Shown: one piece after another, positions 1 to 6,680 of the stretch
Numbering within the stretch: the first letter of the stretch is position 1
Layout of the letters: each line of letters starts with the position of its first letter
Source: a bacterium
GTDB lineage: Bacteria > Krumholzibacteriota > Krumholzibacteriia > LZORAL124-64-63
DNA length: 8,959 nucleotides
Assembly: GCA_018652925.1 (NCBI GenBank)
Contig: JABIBH010000084.1
Location: forward strand, 1-8,959
Reading direction: 5' to 3'
Notes under the pieces: model-generated
Databases searched by the model: none
Told to the model about the DNA's origin: nothing
What the model saw: the letters and a program-made list of their open reading frames with translations, nothing else
Made by a program: the position numbers and the translations under genes

Positions 1-609
1 AAGATCTACAATCCCGAGGTTGGGAACCAGGGTAGTAAATGGATAGTCAGCAATCTTGGGTTTGGCTGAAGTGATATGAGCCAGCAAAGTTGATTTTCCT
101 GCATTTGGCAAACCAATCAAACCGATATCGGCAATCAATTTCAATTCCATTTTCAGCTTTATTGAAATGCCAAGTTTACCTGGAGTTGCCTTGTCAGGAG
201 TCTGGTTGCGGGCATTCCGGAACTCATAGTTCCCTCTGCCTCCTTTGCCACCTTGGACAATCAGCACTTTCTGCCCCGGGTCTACAAGGTCACAAACAAG
301 TTCATTACTTTTCCGATTAAAAACAGAAGTACCACAAGGAACATATATTTCAAGATCGTCACCAGAAGAACCAGTTTTATTCCACCCCTCACCCTGAGAT
401 CCATTTTGCGCAGAATACTTGCGCTTGTAACGAAAATCCTGGAGTGTAGAACTTGCTGAAGACGCTATGAGATAAACTGAGCCACCGGATCCACCATTGC
501 CACCATTGGGGCCACCACGTGGCACACCCTTCTCACGCCGGTAAGCAACGCAACCATCGCCACCGGTACCAGATTCAACAGAAATTTCCGCAACATCTAT
601 AAACTTCAC
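1..609 (-). CDS. obg: GTPase Obg/CgtA, N-terminal part (cut by window edge)
   Basis: Obg is a ribosome-associated GTPase that acts in 50S subunit maturation and stress control. Only the first 203 codons are inside the window; the C-terminal part of the G domain lies beyond base 1. Visible are the glycine-rich Obg fold (residues 1-158) with MKFIDVAEI at the start, the repeated GG turns [14 protein letters not shown] at residues 32-45, and GGKGGRGN at 120-127. The P-loop GLPNAGKS lies at 166-173 and the Obg signature [14 protein letters not shown] (G2/switch I) at 186-199. The start is GTG (bases 607-609), placed by the family N-terminus and an AGG about 5 bases upstream that overlaps the stop of the aminotransferase gene. 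Only 6 bases separate the two genes, so they are probably co-transcribed and translationally coupled. The acidic residues usual in the glycine-rich turns are partly replaced by Asn and Ser. Confidence 0.96.
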   Translation of the reverse strand, partial: MKFIDVAEISVESGTGGDGCVAYRREKGVPRGGPNGGNGGSGGSVYLIASSASSTLQDFRYKRKYSAQNGSQGEGWNKTGSSGDDLEIYVPCGTSVFNRKSNELVCDLVDPGQKVLIVQGGKGGRGNYEFRNARNQTPDKATPGKLGISIKLKMELKLIADIGLIGLPNAGKSTLLAHITSAKPKIADYPFTTLVPNLGIVDL

Positions 610-615
610 AAAGAC

Positions 616-1803
616 CTAACCTTTAAATGACTTCAAACCGTTAATTAATCGTTTCGCACCTTCAGACAGAGTATCCTCATCCAATGAATAGCTCAAGCGC
701 AAATGATTTGGCACACCAAACGGCTCGCCTGGGACAGTTGCCAGTTTTTCCATCTTAAGCAGATGCTCTGCCAATCGCCAGCAACCGCCAGCTTGTTTAT
801 CCGGATCAACCGCTTTGCTGATGTCGACAAGGAGATAAAATGCTCCATCAGGAATGTTGAAACTGATGTTTGGGACATCGGTCAATGCATCTACCAGAAT
901 ATCTCTACGCTGTTTGAATGCCTGAGACATCTCTCTAACTTCATCCTGGCAGTCAAAAGCTACAACCGATGCTTTCTGAGCAATGGTATTTATACTGCTG
1001 GTTGAATGGCTTTGCAGCCTGGTCATCGCCCCGATTGTTGACTCATCAGCAATTCCGAAGCCAACTCTCCAGCCAGTCATCGCATAACTTTTGGACAGTC
1101 CGCTGACAGCTATAATTCTGTGTCGTAAGTCAGGCGCAATGGTCATCAAGGAGATATGACCCTCTTCAGAGTAAACCAGGTCCTCATAAATCTCATCGGT
1201 CAAAATAAAGAAACTTGTTTTACGAAAATACTCAGCAAGAGCCTCAAGTTCTTTACGAGTATAAACAGCTCCGGAGGGGTTTGATGGGGAATTAAAAATA
1301 AGTGCCTTGGCTCTACCTGCACCAGCCCTATCGAGATCCTCGGCAGTTATCTTCCAACCTGGTTGTGAAGGAATAACAGGAATAGTTCTTGCCCGTAGAG
1401 CAGTAATTTGAGCAGGATAAGTAACCCAATATGGAACAGGCACAGCTACTTGATCACCCTGGTTAAGCAGGACAGATAGCGCATTATAGAGAATCTGTTT
1501 TGCACCATTGGAAACAATTATTTCTGATGGGGAAATTTTTAAACCCATTTTTTCTGAGTAGTGCTCCGCAACACGTCGCCTCAGCTCCGGAGTGCCAGCA
1601 CTTGCAGTATAACCAATCTTGCCCTTGTCGATAGCAACATGGGCAGCCTCACGAATCTTTAGCGGAGTATTGAAGTCCGGTTCACCTGCAGTGAGATTTA
1701 TAACAGGCTCACCCTGGGCTATCATTTCTTTTGCCTGACCAGAAAGTTTCAGAGTTGGCGAATCGCCTAAAACATCTGCCAACCAACCAAGTCTTAAATC
1801 CAT
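616..1803 (-). CDS. Aspartate-type aminotransferase (class I, fold type I, PLP-dependent)
   Basis: Cytoplasmic PLP enzyme that moves an amino group between an amino acid (probably aspartate) and a 2-oxo acid. Its 395 residues match subgroup Ib aspartate aminotransferases such as that of Thermus. Landmarks: TAGEPDFNTP at 38-47; NSPSNPSGAVY at 171-181 with the PLP-contacting Asn175; DEIYEDLVY at 203-211 with Asp203 (pyridine nitrogen) and Tyr206; SGLSKSYAMTGWRVGF at 234-249 with Schiff-base Lys238 and phosphate-binding Arg246; LRLSYS at 368-373 with Arg369, which binds the substrate alpha-carboxylate. The ATG start has a good AAGAGG at 1809-1814, 5 bases upstream. It follows coaD after 120 bases and precedes obg by 6 bases. 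All catalytic residues are present. Substrate range cannot be read from the sequence: aspartate is most likely, but this subgroup includes prephenate, aromatic and alanine-type aminotransferases, so no symbol is given. Confidence 0.93.
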   Translation of the reverse strand: MDLRLGWLADVLGDSPTLKLSGQAKEMIAQGEPVINLTAGEPDFNTPLKIREAAHVAIDKGKIGYTASAGTPELRRRVAEHYSEKMGLKISPSEIIVSNGAKQILYNALSVLLNQGDQVAVPVPYWVTYPAQITALRARTIPVIPSQPGWKITAEDLDRAGAGRAKALIFNSPSNPSGAVYTRKELEALAEYFRKTSFFILTDEIYEDLVYSEEGHISLMTIAPDLRHRIIAVSGLSKSYAMTGWRVGFGIADESTIGAMTRLQSHSTSSINTIAQKASVVAFDCQDEVREMSQAFKQRRDILVDALTDVPNISFNIPDGAFYLLVDISKAVDPDKQAGGCWRLAEHLLKMEKLATVPGEPFGVPNHLRLSYSLDEDTLSEGAKRLINGLKSFKG

Positions 1804-1923
1804 TGCAACCTCTTTTACTATTTTCCAAAGTCAGTAAATTTAAATTCTGAACCGGAGCAGGTCTCGGCAAGTCGAACCCTGAGGTTTACAGAACATGTAA
1901 CAAAAGTAAACATCAGTTTACGT
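1804..1923 (-). other. coaD-aminotransferase intergenic region
   Basis: This 120-base gap is the second largest in the window. It contains three GTTTAC/GTAAAC words near the coaD stop (separate entry) and the Shine-Dalgarno of the aminotransferase at 1809-1814. I see no convincing -35/-10 pair: TTGCCG followed 17 bases later by GAATTT is the nearest candidate and is weak. No RNA gene is recognised. The gap may hold a promoter or an attenuator for the aminotransferase-obg pair, but the sequence alone does not decide. Confidence 0.4.
1884..1921 (-). repeat. Three alternating GTTTAC/GTAAAC words able to form two exclusive hairpins
   Basis: The word GTTTAC occurs at 1884-1889 and 1916-1921 on the plus strand, with its complement GTAAAC between them at 1906-1911. 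The pair 1906-1921 gives a perfect 6-bp stem with a 4-base loop, and on the minus strand it is followed by TTTT. The same middle word can pair instead with 1884-1889 across a 16-base loop. It lies directly after the coaD stop. It could be a weak terminator, an operator with repeated half-sites, or chance in AT-rich DNA. Only 2 of 6 base pairs in the stem are G-C, so terminator function is doubtful. Confidence 0.45.
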
Positions 1924-2409
1924 TCAAGCGAACTTAGAATGAAGTTTTTTTGCAACACAGACTGGAACAAATTCAGTCAATTCTCCACCACATCTGGCAA
2001 CTTCACGAACCAGAGATGCGCTAATCATTGACAACGATGGTTTCGCAAATAAAATCACTGATTCAACATTACTGTCGAGAATTGAGTTCATCAAAGCCAT
2101 CTGCTGTTCGTCATATAATTCAGCAGCAGATCTTACACCTCGAATGGCAATTGTGGCCTGATACTCTCTCATTGTATCCACAAGAAGTCCTTTGAAACTG
2201 ACAACTTTACAATTTGGGATTGAACTTGATATGACAGCTTCAGTAATCATCGCGATTCGCTCTTCATAATCAAATAAAGTACTTCTACCTTCTTCGCTGA
2301 CAGCAATCGTGATATCGTCAAAAAGTTTGGCGCCTCTGGAAATAATGTCCAAATGTCCATTGGTAACAGGATCAAAAGTTCCGGCATATATTGCAGATCG
2401 ATTTCCCAT
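1924..2409 (-). CDS. coaD: Phosphopantetheine adenylyltransferase (PPAT)
   Basis: Catalyses the penultimate step of coenzyme A synthesis: 4'-phosphopantetheine plus ATP gives dephospho-CoA and pyrophosphate, in the cytoplasm. Its 161 residues are the normal length. The nucleotidyltransferase signature GTFDPVTNGH (10-19) carries the T/HxGH motif with His19; IRGVR at 89-93 gives the two phosphate-contacting arginines; SASLVREVARCGG at 130-142 is the ISSSxVR-type motif. Two deviations stand out. The active-site lysine of E. coli (Lys42) is aligned with Arg42, and the usual EYE after IRGxR reads YDE (99-101). The ATG directly abuts the rsmD stop codon with no gap, and its GGAGAG Shine-Dalgarno (2414-2419) lies inside the end of rsmD, which suggests translational coupling. 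The rsmD-coaD neighbourhood is common in bacteria and supports both calls. Confidence 0.96.
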   Translation of the reverse strand: MGNRSAIYAGTFDPVTNGHLDIISRGAKLFDDITIAVSEEGRSTLFDYEERIAMITEAVISSSIPNCKVVSFKGLLVDTMREYQATIAIRGVRSAAELYDEQQMALMNSILDSNVESVILFAKPSLSMISASLVREVARCGGELTEFVPVCVAKKLHSKFA

Positions 2410-2955
2410 CTATCTCTCCAAAATCGCTAAAGAAGAATTACCAGCTTTACGTACATCAACAGTACTAGTTTTAGATTCAGAAGACAACTCCATGCCAGTC
2501 TCATGCTCAACAGCAATAAATATTGCCTTGCCACTGTCGATGCAATTAACCAATTCCATCCATATTTGAGACGTGACATCCGCATTGTATGGAGGATCAG
2601 CAAGAACGATTAATTTCTTGTGGTCAGGACAGTGTGATTTGATAAAACGGATAGAATCAGATCGATGTAATTTAAAGTTCTCAGTTTCTGCATTGCACAA
2701 TTTCAAGTTGTCTGCAGTTGATTTCAAAGAATTGACTGCAATATCCACAAATGATACAAATGCTGCACCTCTGCTCAAGGCTTCAATACCAAGGCTACCA
2801 GTTCCACAGCATAGATCTACTACATACGCATCAATAATCTTGTCACCAATAATACTGAACAACATCTCCTTGACCCGATCCGAAGTTGGTCGGATAGGAG
2901 ATTTGCCGGGGTGTTTGAGCTTGCGTCCGCTCCATTTACCGCCACTAACTCTCAC
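2410..2955 (-). CDS. rsmD: 16S rRNA (guanine966-N2)-methyltransferase RsmD
   Basis: Methylates N2 of G966 in 16S rRNA, using S-adenosylmethionine, during 30S assembly. With the GTG start chosen here it has 181 residues and opens MRVSGGKWSGRKL, matching the MRVxSGxxxGRxL beginning of the family. IRPTSDRVKEMLF follows at 21-33, SAM motif I DLCCGTGSLGIEAL at 47-60, the acidic end of strand 2 at Asp71, and the amino-methyltransferase motif DPPY at 120-123. A GGAGG (2960-2964) sits 4 bases before this GTG. Two in-frame alternatives exist upstream: ATG at 2971-2973 (weak AAGG, 3 bases away; 187 residues) and TTG at 2995-2997 (195 residues). The gene overlaps the end of aroK by 11 bases and abuts coaD. 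Function is near certain; only the start is open. Confidence 0.95.
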   Translation of the reverse strand: MRVSGGKWSGRKLKHPGKSPIRPTSDRVKEMLFSIIGDKIIDAYVVDLCCGTGSLGIEALSRGAAFVSFVDIAVNSLKSTADNLKLCNAETENFKLHRSDSIRFIKSHCPDHKKLIVLADPPYNADVTSQIWMELVNCIDSGKAIFIAVEHETGMELSSESKTSTVDVRKAGNSSLAILER

Positions 2956-3454
2956 ATTCCCTCCAGATTTCATTAACCTTTTCTGCGACCTGTGCAACAG
3001 AAAGTATTCCAGTATTTATTGTGTAATCAGCTGCAGACTTATAAAGTAAGCACCTGCGAGAAAACAGATCCTGTAATTCGTCAGAGCTTAGAGAAGCAAC
3101 AAGTGGACGGGTGGTATCAGTTCCAATTTCTGAAATAATTTGGTCCCATGGCCTGTCAAGCCAGATAGCAATACCATTTTGCCTCAGAATCTTCATTAGC
3201 TCAGGAGTTTCAACAGCTCCCCCACCAGTGGAAATTATATATGATTTATCTACATCAAGAGTATTCACTACAGCCAATTCCTGTGACCTGAAATATTCCT
3301 GATCTGAAGTATTGAATATTTCTGATATAGTTTGGCCAATTAACTCTGAAATTATTTTATCTGATTCAATAATGGGCATACAAATATTGCTGCCAACCAG
3401 ATTGGCAACAGCACTTTTACCACAACCCATAAATCCAATTAATGAAATCCACAT
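2945..3454 (-). CDS. aroK: Shikimate kinase
   Basis: Phosphorylates the 3-hydroxyl of shikimate with ATP, the fifth step of the shikimate (aromatic amino acid) pathway, in the cytoplasm. The 169 residues are the usual size. Walker A GFMGCGKS lies at 7-14. The shikimate-binding Asp is Asp32 in ESD (30-32), where the first acidic residue is Glu rather than the more usual Asp. Arg56 in EYFRSQE, GGG at 77-79, lid Arg116 in TTRPLV and Arg134 in the RxxLY-AD motif complete the active site. An in-frame TAA two codons upstream fixes the start at this ATG or later, although no clear Shine-Dalgarno precedes it. It lies 37 bases after the pilin-like gene and overlaps rsmD. aroB, a frequent partner, is not adjacent. 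Confidence 0.96.
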   Translation of the reverse strand: MWISLIGFMGCGKSAVANLVGSNICMPIIESDKIISELIGQTISEIFNTSDQEYFRSQELAVVNTLDVDKSYIISTGGGAVETPELMKILRQNGIAIWLDRPWDQIISEIGTDTTRPLVASLSSDELQDLFSRRCLLYKSAADYTINTGILSVAQVAEKVNEIWRECES

Positions 3455-3491
3455 GAGTTAAGGATATGCGTTAGCTATGATATTGAACAGT

Positions 3492-3950
3492 TTAATTGGT
3501 GTTTATGGCCAGCTTATTGGGAAATTGATTTCCAAGTTCGATCAGTGGAGTTTCCATGCATTTGCCCCACCCGACAACTACATAGCTCTCACATAAATTG
3601 TGGATTATCAGTGGTTTGTATTGAGTTTTCCCACATTGTTTTCCATTGAAGAATTCAGGTTCTGTAAGTTGCTGCGAATACGGGTTTTTCAACAAAGTCT
3701 GCCCAGGCAAATAATCAATTAGAGTTTTGCCATTGCTATTTTCCTCAGTTGTGTATTTTGGATAACTACCATTATTGTTGAGTGCATATTGCTCAAGTGC
3801 ATCCTGAACAATTCGGCAATTATGTTTAACTTCAATATTTCTGTAGTTTGCTTTCATCGACTTGATATGTGGAGCCAAGGCTAGAGCTATGATCAAAACG
3901 AGTATTGAAATCAGAGCAAGATCCGCTTTTGTCACTTTATGATTACTCAA
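3492..3950 (-). CDS. Pilin-like (GspG-like) membrane protein with degenerate prepilin cleavage site
   Basis: Protein of 152 residues of unproven role that resembles type IV pilins or type II pseudopilins. A membrane helix spans about 11-28 and ends in APHIK, with Pro27 at the place of pilin Pro22. An amphipathic helix follows, then ALEQYALNNNGSYP (51-64), very like the alpha1-to-loop junction of GspG-type proteins, and LLKNPYS (86-92). Four Cys (45, 106, 120, 131) could form disulfides. Counting back from Pro27, the mature +1 residue would be Val6 and +5 would be Asp10 (pilins have Glu5), but the invariant -1 Gly is Lys5. Prepilin peptidase may therefore not cut it. The TTG at 3948-3950 is preferred because AGGAGG (3958-3963) lies 7 bases upstream; a TTG at 3954-3956 is too close. 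The Shine-Dalgarno overlaps the regulator's stop codon, so the two genes are coupled. Confidence 0.75.
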   Translation of the reverse strand: MSNHKVTKADLALISILVLIIALALAPHIKSMKANYRNIEVKHNCRIVQDALEQYALNNNGSYPKYTTEENSNGKTLIDYLPGQTLLKNPYSQQLTEPEFFNGKQCGKTQYKPLIIHNLCESYVVVGWGKCMETPLIELGNQFPNKLAINTN

Positions 3951-3957
3951 AAGCAAC

Positions 3958-3963
3958 CCTCCT
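3958..3963 (-). promoter_or_regulatory. Shine-Dalgarno that decides the TTG start of the pilin-like gene
   Basis: A perfect AGGAGG (minus strand) overlaps the TAG stop of the response regulator gene. It is 7 bases from the TTG at 3948-3950, a good distance, and 1 base from the TTG at 3954-3956, which is too short. It ties translation of the pilin-like gene to that of the regulator. Confidence 0.75.
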
Positions 3964-5359
3964 AAACCAGAACTGGTTCAGCTGCTTCAACATCAGAATC
4001 TTCCTCAATACCGTACTTCAATAATTTTCGATATAGAGTAGATGGATTGATATCCAAGATTTCCGAAGCCTGTTTTTTGCGCCCACCTACACTATTGAGA
4101 ACAGTTATTATATGTGCCTTTTCGACATCCTCCAAAGGGATATGGGTTCCAACTGAAGGATTGCTATTGTTGGTTTCTTCCAGTCCCGCATTGATTCCAG
4201 GCAAATCAACAGCTGATATCTTTTCACTATCTCTAATGATACAAGCTCTCTCAATTACATTCTCCAATTCCCTGACGTTACCGGGCCAATCGTACGACTG
4301 TAAAATATTTAGAGCTTCATCTGCGACAGCAGTCTTGAGTTGACCTTTGTATTCAGCAATATGTCTTTTTAGAAAATGATCAACCAGAAGCGGAATATCA
4401 TCTCTGCGCTGACTCAATGATGGCAGAGCAACCGGAATCACATTTAAGCGGTAAAACAAATCCTCCCGAAAATTGCCTGCAACAACTTCATGGGCCAAAT
4501 CCTTGTTGGTAGCAGCAATAACCCGAAGATCTACCTTTACATGCTGACTCGCACCAACAGGATAGATTTCTCTTTCCTGGAGCATTCGTAATAATTTGAC
4601 CTGGATTGCCAAAGGTGTTTCACCAATCTCATCCAGGAATATTGTGCCACCAGCAGCTTGCTGACAGAAACCATTGTGATCTTTGTCGGCACCAGTGAAG
4701 GAACCTTTTACATGGCCAAACAACTGACTCTCGAGAAGTGTCTCCGGAATTGCACCACAGTTTATTGCAACAAATGGCGCTTTTGAGCGACTGCTTTTTT
4801 CATGAATTGATTTTGCAATCAGTTCTTTACCAGTTCCACTTTCACCATGAATGAGCACCGTTGCATTTGTATCTGCAATTTTATCGACTAGTCTGAAAAG
4901 GCCATTCATCTCCCGACTTTGACCAATGATTTTTGTGCTTTTTTTGCTGCGTTTTATTTCAGTTTTGAGTTGCACATTTTCTTTTTTTACTTTGCGCAGT
5001 GAGACAGCATTTCTCACTACAAGCTTGATTTCATCGTTCTTGCAATGCTTATGAAGATATGAGTACGCACCATGGTTAACCGCATGAATCGCAGTCTGCT
5101 CATCGGCATATGCAGTTATCATTATTACCGGTGTAGTTGAATCAATAGCCTTGATTCCTTTAAGAACCTGAATGCCATCCAGACCAGGCATTTGTATGTC
5201 TGTCAACACAACATCAAATGGTGATTTCTCCATTTTCTGCAACGCTTCCAAACCACATTTGGCCGTATCAACCTTGTAGCCTTCTCGGGTCAATAATATT
5301 GACAAGTATTGAAGCATCGATTCTTCATCATCGACAATAAGCACAGTATGATCTGACAT
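3962..5359 (-). CDS. Sigma54-dependent response regulator, NtrC/PilR type
   Basis: Two-component regulator that activates sigma54 promoters when phosphorylated. The 465 residues show the three usual parts. The receiver domain (1-120) has Asp10/Asp11, phospho-acceptor Asp54 in LTDIQMPG, Thr82 and Lys104. The AAA+ domain (about 143-375) has Walker A GESGTGKE (172-179), sigma54-contact loop GSFTGA (219-224), Walker B FLDEIG (241-246) and arginines in FREDLFYRLNV (298-308). A Fis-type helix-turn-helix lies at 410-450 (KKQASEILDINPSTLYRKL). GSFTGA instead of GAFTGA is, from memory, common in PilR proteins. The receiver has KH (104-105) where KP is usual. The ATG has AGGAGAGG 6 bases upstream. The kinase gene lies 129 bases upstream, with a possible promoter between, and the pilin-like gene follows at once. 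The partner kinase and pilin-like neighbour favour a PilR-type role, but targets are unknown. Confidence 0.95.
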   Translation of the reverse strand: MSDHTVLIVDDEESMLQYLSILLTREGYKVDTAKCGLEALQKMEKSPFDVVLTDIQMPGLDGIQVLKGIKAIDSTTPVIMITAYADEQTAIHAVNHGAYSYLHKHCKNDEIKLVVRNAVSLRKVKKENVQLKTEIKRSKKSTKIIGQSREMNGLFRLVDKIADTNATVLIHGESGTGKELIAKSIHEKSSRSKAPFVAINCGAIPETLLESQLFGHVKGSFTGADKDHNGFCQQAAGGTIFLDEIGETPLAIQVKLLRMLQEREIYPVGASQHVKVDLRVIAATNKDLAHEVVAGNFREDLFYRLNVIPVALPSLSQRRDDIPLLVDHFLKRHIAEYKGQLKTAVADEALNILQSYDWPGNVRELENVIERACIIRDSEKISAVDLPGINAGLEETNNSNPSVGTHIPLEDVEKAHIITVLNSVGGRKKQASEILDINPSTLYRKLLKYGIEEDSDVEAAEPVLV

Positions 5360-5488
5360 TATATTCCTCTCCTGACAGGTTTTATCCCGCCGTATTTAAC
5401 GATTATTTCCTGTTATAGTTATCGACAGTGAAACAGTCTACTTGAGAGAATAATTGAAAATTGAGAAAAATAATTGCGAAATGCACGA
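5360..5488 (-). other. Kinase-regulator intergenic region
   Basis: This 129-base gap is the largest in the window. It begins (minus strand) with an AT-rich tract, contains a sigma70-like promoter candidate (separate entry) and ends in the strong AGGAGAGG Shine-Dalgarno of the regulator at 5366-5373. I see no sigma54-type GG-N10-GC promoter here and no strong terminator behind the kinase gene. The gap suggests that the regulator and the genes below it can be transcribed separately from the kinase. Confidence 0.45.
5412..5440 (-). promoter_or_regulatory. Candidate sigma70 promoter upstream of the response regulator
   Basis: On the minus strand, TAGACT (5435-5440; 4 of 6 matches to TTGACA) is followed after exactly 17 bases by TATAAC (5412-5417; 5 of 6 matches to TATAAT). 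It lies in the kinase-regulator gap, about 50 bases before the regulator start, which leaves a leader of reasonable length. The identification rests on sequence match only. Confidence 0.45.
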
Positions 5489-6649
5489 TTAGGAAGGTTG
5501 TAGTTCTAATGCCATTACTGTTGGTAACTTAACTCTGAAGCAAGCACCACCGTCAATGCTGTTACAAGCTTCTACTGATCCGTGATGTGATTCTGCAATG
5601 CGCTTTACAAGCGGAAGGCCAAGCCCACTACCAGTAGCCTTTGTAGTGTGAAATGGGTTGAACATATCGCCAATATTTTCTTCCGCTATTCCCGTACCAG
5701 AGTCTATAACTTCTATAATACAGTTATCATCACCAACACTGCGCACAGCCAATGAAATTTCACCAACATAATTCATAGCTTCAATGGCATTAATTCCCAG
5801 GTTCAGTAACAATTGTCGCAGTTGATTTTCATCAACTAAGAGATCTGGCAGTTCTGGTTCGACATATTCTTTAACCAGGACATTCCCATTATTATGTCTT
5901 GCGTGAACCTGTAATTGCAAAACGGCTTCTTTAAGAATCGGTTTTATATCACATGGCTTCAACACAGGTTTTCTGACACGAGCATACTTCAGGAAATCCG
6001 AAATAATTATATTTACCCTGCTGCTTTCCCTGATAATCAAGTCAAACAGCATTTTTTCATCATCTTTGATATTGACTGTCTCAAAAAGAAGTTCTGCACT
6101 ACCTCTGATACTGCCAAGAGGATTCCTGATTTCATGGGCAATACTTGCAGCCAGTTCCCCAACAGATGCCATCTGTTCTGAATCTCGCTTAGCCTGCTCA
6201 AGCTTGCGTACTTCAGTGATATCACTGCAGACTATAACTGCTCCACCATTATCGAGTGTACTCACCGCAGCGCCAAGTAACCGCCCAGCAAAATCATTTA
6301 CGCCATCAAATTCCTGCCTGGAAATGCTACCACCATCTTCTAATATTTTCAAAACTGCATTCTCAAGCCCAGTCCATTTAAATGATGTGCAATCGATTAT
6401 ATGTTCAGTAATACAATTTGCAGGAAGCCCCAGAATCTTGTAACCAGAGCTGTTTGCATAAGAGATTTGACCCTCTTGATCAACAAGTACCAGCCCGCTT
6501 GTAATACTGTCCATCACTTCTCTAAAGCCCAACTCGGCACTTTTAATTTTATCGTTGCCCGCAACTCGCCATTTGCGCTCATAGTACCAGGCGGTAGTTA
6601 CAACTAACGAGACAACAAGAGTAAGGATTGTCAGTATCAAATTATCCAC
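5489..6649 (-). CDS. PAS-domain sensor histidine kinase, NtrB/PilS type
   Basis: Membrane kinase that autophosphorylates on His and should pass the phosphate to Asp54 of the downstream regulator. With the GTG start used here it has 386 residues: one membrane helix (about 3-22) after a very short N-terminus, a PAS domain (about 41-146), and HisKA with HEIRNPLGSIRGSAELL holding His172. HATPase_c follows, with N-box LLNLGINAIEAM (Asn287), G1 DSGTGI (Asp316), F-box FNPFHTT and G2 GSGLGL (340-345). It therefore lacks both an extracytoplasmic sensor domain and the six helices of classical PilS; sensing is likely through the PAS domain or the membrane. GTG at 6647-6649 has GGAG 5 bases upstream. An in-frame ATG at 6719-6721 would add 24 residues and overlap the ComEA-like gene by 41 bases, but has no Shine-Dalgarno and sits behind a palindrome. 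Confidence 0.94.
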   Translation of the reverse strand: MDNLILTILTLVVSLVVTTAWYYERKWRVAGNDKIKSAELGFREVMDSITSGLVLVDQEGQISYANSSGYKILGLPANCITEHIIDCTSFKWTGLENAVLKILEDGGSISRQEFDGVNDFAGRLLGAAVSTLDNGGAVIVCSDITEVRKLEQAKRDSEQMASVGELAASIAHEIRNPLGSIRGSAELLFETVNIKDDEKMLFDLIIRESSRVNIIISDFLKYARVRKPVLKPCDIKPILKEAVLQLQVHARHNNGNVLVKEYVEPELPDLLVDENQLRQLLLNLGINAIEAMNYVGEISLAVRSVGDDNCIIEVIDSGTGIAEENIGDMFNPFHTTKATGSGLGLPLVKRIAESHHGSVEACNSIDGGACFRVKLPTVMALELQPS

Positions 6650-6680
6650 AAAAACTCCAAGGTTATAGTTCCCTGGATTA

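Noticed and set aside
90..459. Two short plus-strand open frames at the left edge
   Set aside because: The minus strand here is clearly obg, with its P-loop and Obg fold; the plus frames are shadows.
1855..1886. GGTTCGAC word on the minus strand, like a tRNA T-loop
   Set aside because: The flanking bases do not form a T-stem and no acceptor or anticodon arm can be drawn.
2573..3049. 158-codon open frame on the plus strand
   Set aside because: It lies wholly antisense to rsmD and the end of aroK, both certain genes, has no recognisable domain and is a shadow of their codon use.
3455..5488. Sigma54 promoter (GG-N10-GC) near the regulator or pilin-like gene
   Set aside because: Reading both gaps and the gene ends by eye, I found no site with the GG and GC pairs at the correct spacing.
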